Shown here in pieces: positions 1 to 6,877 of a stretch of 64,000 nucleotides of DNA. Position numbers and translations under genes: made by a program. Positions within the stretch are counted from its first letter, which is position 1. Each line of letters opens with the position of its first letter. The notes under the pieces are model-generated. The model saw only the letters and a program-made list of their open reading frames with translations. It had not been told where the DNA came from and made no database searches. Source of the DNA: an uncultured Flavobacteriaceae bacterium (lineage in GTDB: Bacteria > Bacteroidota > Bacteroidia > Flavobacteriales > Flavobacteriaceae); the NCBI GenBank assembly GCA_947494715.1, contig CANLWG010000002.1, positions 62,001 through 126,000 on the forward strand. Reading direction: 5' to 3'.

Positions 1-2
1 CC

Positions 3-491
3 GACACCAATTTTTACCGTATGCTCAAAGATGCCATCGACCTTCGGTTCCTCTACGTGCTTACCAAGGGCTACTATGGCGGGAGTGGTCGGAAGAGCAT
101 CGACCCCGTGGTTTTCTTCAAATTATGTTTGGTCGGCTACCTTGAAAATATCGTCAGCGACCGCCGGCTCATCGACCACTGTTCGATGCGCCTGGACATC
201 CTTTACTTCATAGGCTACGATATCGACGAGGAACTTCCCTGGCACAGCACGATCAGCCGTACGCGGCAGCTGTTCCCCGAATCGGTGTTCGAGGAAGTGT
301 TCACCAAGGTTTTAGGTCTTTGCGTTGAAAAGGGCATGGTAAGCGGGCATACCCAGGCGATCGATAGTGCCCCTGTGAAGGCCAACGCCTCTATGGACAC
401 CTTGGAGCTGAAGGTACCGGAAGAAGAACTGGAGGCCCACTTACAAAAGATCCGACATATGAGCGCCATGGACAAAAAAAAACTCCGATAA
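3..491 (+). CDS. IS1182 family transposase, N-terminal part (frameshifted)
   Basis: The reading frame enters from the left edge (codons before the first ATG at 21 read DTNFYR, in keeping with the family) and ends at TAA 489-491. It holds the N-terminal dimerisation/DNA-binding region of IS1182 transposases and the first catalytic segment around TQAIDSAPVKANAS, which carries the first acidic residue of the DDE triad. The frame is lost in a run of nine A at 474-482: reading back one base there continues into the frame that encodes the rest of the protein. The joined product would be about 500 residues plus what lies left of the window, a normal length. Whether this is decay or -1 frameshifting on A AAA AAA cannot be told from one copy. 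Confidence 0.8.
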   Translation, partial: DTNFYRMLKDAIDLRFLYVLTKGYYGGSGRKSIDPVVFFKLCLVGYLENIVSDRRLIDHCSMRLDILYFIGYDIDEELPWHSTISRTRQLFPESVFEEVFTKVLGLCVEKGMVSGHTQAIDSAPVKANASMDTLELKVPEEELEAHLQKIRHMSAMDKKKLR

Positions 492-1507
492 GGAGGTCCA
501 AGAACGACAGGGCCGCCAAGGAACAACAAAGCACCACCGCAAATAGAAAAGAGCTACGGGCCATAAAAAGCAGGAACAGGAAATGGTCGAAGGACCGGGA
601 CCAAAGGCCGGGGGCAGGGAACAAGGGCAGCAAGTACACGAGCAACAAGACCCATTACAGTCCTGTGGACCCGGACGCGCGTATCAGCGTCAAGCCGGGC
701 AAGGCCAGGAAGCTGAACTACCTGGGCCAATTGAGCGTGGATACCGCCCACCATGTAATAACGGACATCCGGGCGTACCATGCCGACGGGAAGGACAACC
801 AACAGCTGCCGGATATCGTAAAGAGGGTTCAAAGGAGGTTGTGGCAACAGGGCCTTGTATGGGAGAACTGTGTGGCCGACACGGGCTACAGCAGCGGGGA
901 GAACTATGCCTTTCCGGAAAAAAGGGGCCTGAGAAGCTTCATTCCCCCGCACGGCACCTATAAGGGCGGCCCCGATGGTTTTACGTACGACGGGGAACAT
1001 GACCGTTACCTTTGTCCACGGGGCAAGGTCATCCCGTTCAGGAAAGTGTTCCTGGACAGCCGTACCAAAACAAAAAAGAAATCGTACCGGGCATCGAGCA
1101 AGATCTGCAAGGGCTGCCCCATGAGATCGGGTTGTCTGGGCAAGGTGAACGAGAAACAGTTCTCGGTCACTTACTACCGGGAAGAATATGAAAGGAACAT
1201 AGAACGCGTCAACAGCAGGGAGGGCAAGTACATGAAAGGCAAACGGCAGAGCACCGTGGAGCCAGTGTTCGGTACCTTGACCCAATTTATGGGCATGCAC
1301 AAGATAAACACCATCGGGATCGGACAGGCCAACAAGTGCATGCACATGGCAGCGATGGCCTATAATCTGAAGAAGTACCTGAAATTCGTGCAGAAACGTT
1401 CAAAAATCGGAGTGGGGCAACTTGTTTTGGCCGTATTGGCAAAAAGCACCTTTCAATACCTGTTCGGAGGTTTTTCAAGGCGTAGAAAGTTGGCGTTCCA
1501 CATCTGA
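482..1507 (+). CDS. IS1182 family transposase, C-terminal part (frameshifted)
   Basis: This frame is open from the A run at 474-482 to TGA 1505-1507 and continues the N-terminal half in the -1 frame. It has the expected IS1182 order: a lysine/arginine-rich linker, NKTHYSPVDPDARISVKPGK, the second catalytic Asp in VADTGYSSGENY, a four-cysteine cluster (CPRGK, CKGCPMRSGC) and the C-terminal QSTVEPVFGTLTQFMG segment with the catalytic Glu. No start codon lies near its beginning; the first in-frame ATG is at 665, so it is unlikely to be translated alone as a full domain. An AAGGAGGT sequence follows the upstream stop, but Bacteroidota rarely rely on such sites. Confidence 0.8.
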   Translation, partial: TPIRRSKNDRAAKEQQSTTANRKELRAIKSRNRKWSKDRDQRPGAGNKGSKYTSNKTHYSPVDPDARISVKPGKARKLNYLGQLSVDTAHHVITDIRAYHADGKDNQQLPDIVKRVQRRLWQQGLVWENCVADTGYSSGENYAFPEKRGLRSFIPPHGTYKGGPDGFTYDGEHDRYLCPRGKVIPFRKVFLDSRTKTKKKSYRASSKICKGCPMRSGCLGKVNEKQFSVTYYREEYERNIERVNSREGKYMKGKRQSTVEPVFGTLTQFMGMHKINTIGIGQANKCMHMAAMAYNLKKYLKFVQKRSKIGVGQLVLAVLAKSTFQYLFGGFSRRRKLAFHI

Positions 1508-1606
1508 CCTGATACTGAAAATGTCACTCAAACAGGCTTGTGTCAGGTTGTTATTTTGAAATTTAAAGGCTTGTGCAACGGTTACCATTGTTGTGAACAG
1601 TATTTT

Positions 1607-2164
1607 TCAAAATAGATTAAAGATTAGAAAATATTTATACCCACCTTGATTTAACATAATCCAAGCGACCAATTTGTCGGTTTCCGAATCAAAAAGCAAC
1701 GTTCCCAATGGATTTTCGGGCTCTTCCTTTCGATAATAGGCAAAAACGTTAGAATCCCTTATATACATTTTTTCCCCGCTAACGCTTTCCATCGCCTTTT
1801 CCTTGTCAAACGGTTCATAGATCTTATGGTCCTTATAAAATCTGACAGGTTTTGCGTCCAAATTCTTTAATCCCATGCTATCTACGGTTTTACTGAAATA
1901 ATGAAATAGCCCATCAAAAGCCTTTATCCTTTTCTTCTTTCGCGTTTCCGAGGTGTCCTTCAGTACGTAGTTGAATTCAATATATTTATCGAATAGGATT
2001 TTTTTGGACAATTTGGTACTGTCCTTTCCGTCCACATACTTTCCCAATTCAGTCAGTATCCGATACTGTCTTTTTTCCTTGTTGGTCCAGTTGTCGAACA
2101 CTTTGTCTTGACCAAGGACATTGAACGATGTAGCGATCAGAATTATGGTTGAGATCAATTTCAC
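1607..2164 (-). CDS. Hypothetical secreted protein
   Basis: I do not recognise the family. I take GTG at 2164 as the start because the product then begins with a clean signal peptide (VKLISTIILIATSFNVLGQ, cleavage probably after the Gln); the frame is open further upstream but that part does not look like a mature N-terminus. The mature part, about 165 residues, is charged and rich in Lys, Asp and Tyr with no visible motif. Its C-terminus (YKYFLIFNLF) abuts the presumed right end of the insertion sequence, so the last residues may have been changed by the insertion. A TATTTGTAACAA motif lies 14 nt in front of the start. Confidence 0.5.
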   Translation of the reverse strand: MKLISTIILIATSFNVLGQDKVFDNWTNKEKRQYRILTELGKYVDGKDSTKLSKKILFDKYIEFNYVLKDTSETRKKKRIKAFDGLFHYFSKTVDSMGLKNLDAKPVRFYKDHKIYEPFDKEKAMESVSGEKMYIRDSNVFAYYRKEEPENPLGTLLFDSETDKLVAWIMLNQGGYKYFLIFNLF

Positions 2165-2332
2165 ACGGTTTAGTTTTATTGTTACAAATAAGAAATAATG
2201 GCCTATGTCCTTTATGTGCAGAACTAAGATAAGGGATATTCCAACTTCTTCCATTGAACCTACCTGAACATACTGCTATCCGATAGTATTGCACCTTTCA
2301 AGTAATCGGAACATCCTTTATATTTATCTGAA

Positions 2333-2602
2333 ATGCGTACCCACAGCGACATTATAGAGGAGATGCGAACCTTTTCCTTGCCCTTTCGGAAGAAACCTAA
2401 CGGAACGTACCGGCCTGTCCACGGCTATCCTGCCGCCATAGAGAGGGCAGAAGTGGAACTCTTCAAGAAGGTCAGCTCGCTTTTTGCCGAATCAAGGGAA
2501 ATGACCGGGCTGGATCACGTAAGGATCCGTGAGAAACTTGTCGAAATTTGCGACGAGGCCCTTAGGCGGCTTATCCGAAACACCTCTTCCAATATTTTGT
2601 AG
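2333..2602 (+). CDS. Hypothetical protein, 89 residues
   Basis: A free-standing ORF with ATG start and TAG stop, coding-like codon use and a mixed charged composition (IERAEVELFKKVSSLF, then DEALRRLIRN), predicted mainly helical in the second half. There is no signal peptide or membrane segment and I do not recognise a family. It sits in the accessory left region between the secreted unknown and the propeller lipoprotein, and has no partner in the same direction close by. Confidence reflects that only length and composition support it. Confidence 0.45.
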   Translation: MRTHSDIIEEMRTFSLPFRKKPNGTYRPVHGYPAAIERAEVELFKKVSSLFAESREMTGLDHVRIREKLVEICDEALRRLIRNTSSNIL

Positions 2603-2759
2603 GTGATATTAATAGTTCGGCAAAATGGATTTCAACCCTTGTCCCACTTTGTATATAGGTGCCCACCAAATTCTTTAATTTACAAACCCGTTGACCTAAC
2701 TTTTTGGATATTTCCGCGCAACGAATGGCTATGGACTCCATCTAATTATAAAACTGCAA

Positions 2760-4031
2760 ATGAGACTTTCATACATCACCCTTCTTTTTCTAATCTTACT
2801 GCTTTCCTGTGAAAAGGATACGGAGAACGAAATTGAAACAACAGGCCCATTTCTATGGGCCCCTGACATAAGTGTAAGTTTGGACGACCATAGCGCCATG
2901 TTATATATGAGAGACCCTAGGCCTTATACTGATTATGCAGGCCCTGGACCGGCAACTCCCGAAATTTTTGAGGTCTTAGTCTCTCAAGACCAGGAAAATT
3001 TTGAGGTTTATAGGCGTTTGAAAAGCTTTGAAAATAGCCTAGAAATAAATGATTTGGAGAATGGCCGTAGCTATTACATCAAAGTTTCCGTTCATAAAAA
3101 TGGTTATGAATCAGGGTCTTCCAACCTGGTAATGACGATTCCCTCCGCAAAACCAAAAATTGAGCCTTATCCTGTAGGTAACGATTTATCAATCGAGCAA
3201 ATGACCGTTTCAAGTAATTTGGAATACGTAACATTTTACAATACCGACAAGACAATCGCAAGGAGTTCCCAAGAATTACTTGTTACGGATAACGCGGGAA
3301 ACATCATCAATTCCTTAGGATATTTTTCGGGTTTTGCCGATTGGAGTAAAGGTTCAGAGAACTTATTGTTTATGACCGCTAAAGAGGTTGGGCATGTTAT
3401 CCATCATGATAAGATTGTATTATTTAACCCTGAAAATGAAGAAACAACCGAAGTACTCAATGTGGATTTTGAACAGTATCATGTGGGCTATCCGACATTT
3501 CTATCCGAGGACACAGAAATCATGTTCCTTTCAAGCAAGGACAATTCAGAAAGTCTGTATTTCGATTTATGGAATCTTAATTTAGAGACTGGACAAGAGA
3601 CAAGATTATCCAACTTTGAAAATATGCCTTTTTATCCTAGCCCTTTAGGTTATGGATACAGCGAATTTGATAAAAAAGTTTTTATTGGAGGCACTACTGA
3701 TCTTGAAAATTTCAGGGACGATATTTTCGCGTACGATATGGAATCAGAAACCTTGGAGCCGATTATTCAATCCCCATGGGCCGATAGTCGTCCTACCCTT
3801 TCACCTGATGGCTCAAAAATTGCCTTTGTATCCAGTCGCTCCGGTACTTTCCAAGGGGATATTTGGTTGTACGATATTTCAACTTCGGAATATAGGCGCA
3901 TTACGGGAAATGATGAACAGCCAAAATTCTATTCAAGTAACTCGACCCTCTTGTGGCTGGACAACGATCATCTGCTAGTTACACTCAACAGCAGTTCAAC
4001 AAAATCGGGGGCCTACACAATAGAATTATAA
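2760..4031 (+). CDS. Lipoprotein with fibronectin-like domain and TolB-type beta-propeller
   Basis: The N-terminus MRLSYITLLFLILLLSC is a lipoprotein signal with lipobox LLSC, so the protein is probably anchored to the outer membrane or cell surface. Residues about 30-125 resemble a fibronectin type III fold (LENGRSYYIKVSVHKNGYES). The remainder is a WD40-like/PD40 propeller; the clearest blade is SPDGSKIAFVSSRSGTFQGD followed by IWLYDISTSEYRRITG, the signature of TolB-like repeats. No enzymatic motif is visible, so a binding or scaffold role is the most that can be said. It stands alone. Confidence 0.8.
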   Translation: MRLSYITLLFLILLLSCEKDTENEIETTGPFLWAPDISVSLDDHSAMLYMRDPRPYTDYAGPGPATPEIFEVLVSQDQENFEVYRRLKSFENSLEINDLENGRSYYIKVSVHKNGYESGSSNLVMTIPSAKPKIEPYPVGNDLSIEQMTVSSNLEYVTFYNTDKTIARSSQELLVTDNAGNIINSLGYFSGFADWSKGSENLLFMTAKEVGHVIHHDKIVLFNPENEETTEVLNVDFEQYHVGYPTFLSEDTEIMFLSSKDNSESLYFDLWNLNLETGQETRLSNFENMPFYPSPLGYGYSEFDKKVFIGGTTDLENFRDDIFAYDMESETLEPIIQSPWADSRPTLSPDGSKIAFVSSRSGTFQGDIWLYDISTSEYRRITGNDEQPKFYSSNSTLLWLDNDHLLVTLNSSSTKSGAYTIEL

Positions 4032-4349
4032 TTAGAAAAATGTTTGAAATAGTTGAAGCCTATTTGGTTTTTAACAACGCTTCGATCTTTGCCATTCTCT
4101 CGGTAATCGAGCTTAACGTTCCGGAATACCCCGCATATTTTTTGAATAAGCTATTTCTTTGGCCTATAGGTGTATTTTCCTATATTCATGAAAACTGCAA
4201 AACCGCACATTTTTCAGACCATTTACCAAAAATCAATGACGTATCGTTCAAAGGAAGTTAAATCTTTCTCTGTTTCGGGGGCTATCCGGTATATAGGAGG
4301 GTCTCCTAAGCGGTTCAACAAATAAATATCCCGTTCACCAATACTTTTC
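4032..4349 (+). other. Intergenic stretch without a convincing gene
   Basis: About 320 bases between the propeller lipoprotein and the small membrane protein. Open frames exist on the plus strand (to 4261) but lack coding-like composition. On the minus strand, around 4065-4190, a frame without a start codon reads AGYSGTLSSITERMAKIEAL before a stop, and could be a decayed gene end. I see no RNA gene, terminator or promoter that I would defend. Confidence 0.4.
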
Positions 4350-4535
4350 ATGTCCAAACCTACCTCTTGGGTATATTGGAAGGTGAGGAAGTTCGAAAAT
4401 ATCTGGGTTTTCTTCAGGTTGGCCGGAGAAGATGAGTTCTATGCCGAGGGCCATTGGTGGTGTATCGTCCTGACAGTTGTTGCAATGATAATCGCTAGGT
4501 TCATATTTGTGGATTTTGGAAAAAGGGAAAAATAA
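4350..4535 (+). CDS. Small single-span membrane protein
   Basis: A 61-residue ORF with a charged N-terminal half (VRKFENIWVFFRLAGEDEFY) and one hydrophobic segment at about residues 36-54 (WWCIVLTVVAMIIARFIFV), ending in a basic tail GKREK. Such a pattern suggests a small inner-membrane protein with a cytoplasmic C-terminus. I do not recognise a family. It converges on the YegP-like gene, with the hairpin at 4540-4563 between them. Confidence 0.5.
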   Translation: MSKPTSWVYWKVRKFENIWVFFRLAGEDEFYAEGHWWCIVLTVVAMIIARFIFVDFGKREK

Positions 4536-4563
4536 AAAAGGACGGCCTTAGCAGGGGCCGCCC
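4530..4563 (-). terminator. Rho-independent terminator of the YegP-like gene
   Basis: An 8-bp stem with one mismatch (4540-4547 GGACGGCC with 4556-4563 GGCCGCCC, 8-nt loop). Read on the minus strand it is followed by a T-rich tract (complement of AAAAATAAAAAA), as expected for the gene ending at 4607. It might also stop transcription of the small membrane protein gene from the other side, though no T-run follows on the plus strand. Confidence 0.7.
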
Positions 4564-4606
4564 TAACATCATATCCATAACTTCTTATGTCTACGATGAG
4601 CGATTC

Positions 4607-4936
4607 TTAAGAGTTGTCCTCAACGGAGGCACCGGGGGCGTTCTTTTTCACGGAGGAAATCCCGTTCTCCATCCCGGAAGTTTGGGAGTACATTTCGCTC
4701 GTTCCAATTACCTGTCCGTTCGAAGCCTTTAAGTTGAAATAGGGGCTGCCGTTCTTGGCCTCCTTCCTCTCGTACCTGGCGTTGTCACCTGAATTCTTCC
4801 TAACTGATTCAATGCCGTTCTCGCAGGCAGATTTCGATTCGTAGGCCTCACTGCTCAATATTACCTGTCCGTTAGCGGCCTTTAGGTTAAACCTGAACTT
4901 TCCGGCCTTGTCTTTTTTGATCTCGAATTTTCCCAT
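4607..4936 (-). CDS. YegP family protein (DUF1508), two repeats
   Basis: The 109-residue product is two copies of the DUF1508 repeat: residues about 1-48 (FRFNLKAANGQVILSSEAY, then CENGIESVRKN) and 52-98 (PYFNLKASNGQVIGTSEMY, then MENGISSVKKN). This is the usual size of tandem YegP-like proteins, small soluble proteins found in many bacteria with no settled biochemical role; a stress-related function is often assumed. No signal peptide. It is monocistronic, with its own terminator at 4530-4563. Confidence 0.92.
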   Translation of the reverse strand: MGKFEIKKDKAGKFRFNLKAANGQVILSSEAYESKSACENGIESVRKNSGDNARYERKEAKNGSPYFNLKASNGQVIGTSEMYSQTSGMENGISSVKKNAPGASVEDNS

Positions 4937-5035
4937 AATCTTGGTTTTGATTAAAGGTTAAATCTAAAGAAAATTTGGGAAGAAAAAAATTAGTCGCTAT
5001 CTCCAATAGGTACAATCACCACTCCCCACCGCTGT

Positions 5036-5827
5036 TCATTCGTAGTATTCCAGGGTCATAGATCTCCCTGCTTCTATAGAATTGTATTTGGTAACATTTC
5101 CATCGGAATCATATTCAAAGGAATAATTCAATGTCTCATCGCCATTGATAAGATTTAGGCAATTGTTCTTTGAAAAATAGATATTCTGAAAAATATTCAA
5201 GTTATAGGTCCAATAGAACAACCTCTTGGTTGCGAGCCCGCTAGTATCCCATTCGGTAAACGTATATCGCCTTTCCGTCTGCACACTACCGTTCGTACGA
5301 TACCATAACTGGTCCCAATTGGTAAGATTGCCATTTTCGTCATGGACATAGATCTTTTCCAATGTCTTTGAACCATCCAATTCAAAAAATGTAGAGGACT
5401 TGATCAGATTGTCCGAAAATGTGTACTCGAATGTTAGGTCCTGAAGTATTGCCCCATCATCCTCGAACACCTTATACGTACCACTGGCGTTGGTAGCGTT
5501 AAACCTTGTGAAGATCGTCTCGATGTTCACAATACCATTAATCGGGTAATATATTCTTTGTAAAACCTTGGACAATATACCATCATCGTACTCCAAGTAA
5601 GTTGAATCGCGTGAGGTTTCGCTACTTGTTTTGGTAATCAGAATGAGTTCGTCCCTGTCGTTGTAGAAATAATTGCTCTGACCTATACCTGGGGCCGAAG
5701 TCTGTTTCAAAAGTTTGGCGTTGAACTCGTTTGCATTGTCCATATCGTTAGGTTCCCCATTATCATCTGTACAGGAAATGATTAATCCTAAAAAGATTAT
5801 CAACGCGATTTTTGCCCTTCCGATCAT
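5036..5827 (-). CDS. Lipoprotein with YD/RHS-like repeats
   Basis: The N-terminus MIGRAKIALIIFLGLIISC ends in a lipobox (LIISC), predicting an outer-membrane lipoprotein. The rest, about 240 residues, is beta-strand rich and carries recurring short units of the kind YDSDGNVTKY and HDENGNLTNWDQL, as in DUF4595/RHS-like repeat lipoproteins of Bacteroidota that fold as beta-sheets of 'Y-x-D-x-x-G-N' units. No catalytic motif is seen. It stands alone in the accessory region; function unknown. Confidence 0.75.
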   Translation of the reverse strand: MIGRAKIALIIFLGLIISCTDDNGEPNDMDNANEFNAKLLKQTSAPGIGQSNYFYNDRDELILITKTSSETSRDSTYLEYDDGILSKVLQRIYYPINGIVNIETIFTRFNATNASGTYKVFEDDGAILQDLTFEYTFSDNLIKSSTFFELDGSKTLEKIYVHDENGNLTNWDQLWYRTNGSVQTERRYTFTEWDTSGLATKRLFYWTYNLNIFQNIYFSKNNCLNLINGDETLNYSFEYDSDGNVTKYNSIEAGRSMTLEYYE

Positions 5828-6109
5828 TTTTGGTTTATCATTTTTGGTTTGAATATTGGTAACGATTGAGTTTACGATTTGGTCGTAGAATCATGCGTCA
5901 AACTTACTCCTTATTCCAATTTATATCATTACAAAATTGACCAAATTTTAACCCTTCCAAGCATTGCTATCCTTCCAGCCATGCCCGAGCTGTAGTTTAA
6001 ATCAATATTTGATTCTTGTATAAATATCCAAATAAAGATGTTTCAAGGGGAAGTCGAACCGGTGATATTTTTCCGGTGATAGGGCGAAGGAGAGCAAAAG
6101 CAATCCGCT

Positions 6110-6244
6110 ATGAAAGATGTAATCATACACGAACCCGCTAAACTTATTTCTAAAGTCATTAAGGATAATTGGGCAAAAACATCCCATAAGAATTTCAAGG
6201 AAATTTTCTGGAGTGATATCAAGCGATTATTCGATGCCAAATAA
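6110..6244 (+). CDS. Possible small protein, 44 residues
   Basis: An ATG-started frame, MKDVIIHEPAKLISKVIKDN and on to FKEIFWSDIKRLFDAK, ending TAA 6242-6244. It has balanced amphipathic composition and an AAGGAG sequence upstream, but nothing else supports it and it may be a remnant. It lies between the YD-repeat lipoprotein and the tRNA-Leu terminator, just after a direct repeat CCGGTGATA at about 6060 and 6073. No family recognised. Confidence 0.3.
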   Translation: MKDVIIHEPAKLISKVIKDNWAKTSHKNFKEIFWSDIKRLFDAK

Positions 6245-6265
6245 AACCGCCACCCTAGCGGGATT

Positions 6266-6302
6266 CCAAAAAAGAAGCGAGCTCCTATATTGAAGCTCGC
6301 TT
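6266..6302 (-). terminator. Terminator downstream of tRNA-Leu
   Basis: A perfect 9-bp stem (6275-6283 AAGCGAGCT with 6294-6302 AGCTCGCTT). On the minus strand the stem is followed by a T-run (complement of CCAAAAAAAG), so it terminates the transcript that contains the GIY-YIG gene and the tRNA. Confidence 0.85.
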
Positions 6303-6330
6303 GCATTTCCACTTTTTTGTGGTTTATTCG

Positions 6331-6414
6331 TACCTCGGGTGGGAATCGAACCCACACGGTATTGCTACCACTGGATTTTGAATCCAGCGCGTCTACCAAT
6401 TCCGCCACCGAGGC
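6331..6414 (-). tRNA. tRNA-Leu (anticodon CAA)
   Basis: Read on the minus strand the 84-nt gene folds as a class II tRNA: acceptor GCCTCGG with CCGAGGT (first pair G-U) and discriminator A, D-arm GCGG..GGTAGACGC, anticodon stem CTGGA/TCCAG with loop TTCAAAA giving anticodon CAA for UUG codons, a long variable arm (TGGTAGCAATACC) and T-arm GTGGGTTCGATTCCCAC. CCA is not encoded. It lies 5 nt after the stop codon of the GIY-YIG gene and no separate promoter is visible in front of it, so it is probably made by processing of a longer transcript. Confidence 0.97.
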
Positions 6415-6419
6415 ATTTT

Positions 6420-6665
6420 TTAGGTAGTATTTCTCAATTTTCGGAGTTTTTCCTTACCAACTCCAGATTTCCAATATTTCTCCCTATTCCTAGCTTCCGA
6501 CCTATCCTTACATGGTTCGGAATAAATCAACTCAAAGGGTGCATAGAACTTTGTAGACCTTTCCCTGCCATTGTTGTGCCTATGCAATCTTTCATCAATA
6601 TCCATGGTCATCCCCACGTAGATGTAGTTGTGACTCAAGCTTGAAATCGCATAGACCCAAATCAT
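6420..6665 (-). CDS. Small GIY-YIG nuclease-like protein
   Basis: An 81-residue stand-alone GIY-YIG domain of the UvrC/SLX1-like short type common in Flavobacteriia. Visible elements are the degenerate first motif MIWVYAISS, the second YIYVGMT, the catalytic-Arg helix DERLHRHNNGRE, FELIYSEPC, and the metal-binding Glu region SEARNREKYWKSGVGKEKL. The predicted activity is cleavage of DNA (possibly branched DNA). Its position is remarkable: it starts 17 nt after a truncated copy of the tRNA-Leu 5' half and stops 5 nt before the intact tRNA-Leu, so the ORF is sandwiched between direct repeats of tRNA sequence and shares the promoter at 6744-6773 with the tRNA. Confidence 0.88.
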   Translation of the reverse strand: MIWVYAISSLSHNYIYVGMTMDIDERLHRHNNGRERSTKFYAPFELIYSEPCKDRSEARNREKYWKSGVGKEKLRKLRNTT

Positions 6666-6681
6666 TATTCAAAATTTCAAT

Positions 6682-6733
6682 TCCAGCGCGCCTGCCTGTC
6701 GGCAGACAGGTCTACCAATTCCGCCACCGAGGC
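6682..6733 (-). pseudogene. Broken tRNA-Leu 5' half
   Basis: On the minus strand, 6733 downward reads GCCTCGGTGGCGG then AATTGGTAGA, identical to the intact gene, then 20 inserted bases, then CGCGCTGGA, again identical to the intact tRNA up to the 3' end of the 5' strand of the anticodon stem, after which identity stops. In all 32 of 32 tRNA positions match the intact copy. The canonical promoter of the locus sits 10 bases in front of this fragment and not in front of the intact gene. Confidence 0.9.
6691..6710 (-). repeat. 20-nt hairpin inserted in the tRNA D-arm copy
   Basis: The insert reads CCTGTCTGCCGACAGGCAGG on the minus strand: an 8-bp stem (one G-U) closed by a CCGA tetraloop. It separates D-loop from the 3' strand of the D-stem in the broken tRNA copy and is absent from the intact gene. 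Similar CCTGCCTG..CAGGCAGG palindromes are, to my recollection, dispersed in flavobacterial genomes; it occurs once in this window. Confidence 0.75.
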
Positions 6734-6743
6734 AAACGGACTG

Positions 6744-6773
6744 CAAAGCTAAAAAATAGTTGCTACTTTCAAA
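6744..6773 (-). promoter_or_regulatory. Promoter of the tRNA fragment / GIY-YIG / tRNA-Leu unit
   Basis: On the minus strand a perfect Bacteroidota -7 box TAGCTTTG (6751-6744) is preceded, after 18 bases, by TTTG (6773-6770), the -33 element. The transcription start would fall near 6737, directly in front of the tRNA 5' fragment at 6733. Confidence 0.75.
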
Positions 6774-6817
6774 GTAAAAATATCAACAATTATCCTTTAC
6801 CAACCCGAATAAATTTC

Positions 6818-6825
6818 TAAATTTG
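6818..6825 (+). promoter_or_regulatory. -7 box of prs
   Basis: TAAATTTG matches the Bacteroidota consensus TAnnTTTG and lies 53 bases before the ATG of prs; no clear TTG -33 element is seen at the usual distance. Confidence 0.6.
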
Positions 6826-6877
6826 CACCTCCTTTGCAGAAAGGGTATTTAAGAAACTAGAGCACAAGACATTAACC

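Larger units (their letters stand above)
1..1590 (+). mobile_element. IS1182-like insertion sequence, right part
   Basis: The window opens inside a DDE transposase gene of IS1182 type, which continues to 1507. The left inverted repeat lies outside the window. The right end is not sharply defined: after the stop there is an imperfect inverted repeat (ACCTGATAC near 1507 against GTGTCAGGT near 1550), which may be a terminator, and a CTTGTGCAACGG segment near 1570 that could belong to the terminal repeat. The end coordinate is therefore an estimate; the next gene ends at 1607 on the other strand. Confidence 0.75.

Noticed and set aside
2603-2812. 69-residue frame between the 89-residue ORF and the propeller lipoprotein
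   Set aside because: It overlaps the lipoprotein signal sequence in another frame and its translation has no family-like or coding-like features.
4065-4190. Minus-strand frame reading AGYSGTLSSITERMAKIEAL to a stop
   Set aside because: It looks coding-like at the end but has in-frame stops just upstream and no start codon; at best a gene remnant.
3953-4261. 102-residue plus-strand frame over the lipoprotein end and the gap after it
   Set aside because: The first part is a shadow of the lipoprotein gene; the rest has neither a good start nor recognisable content.
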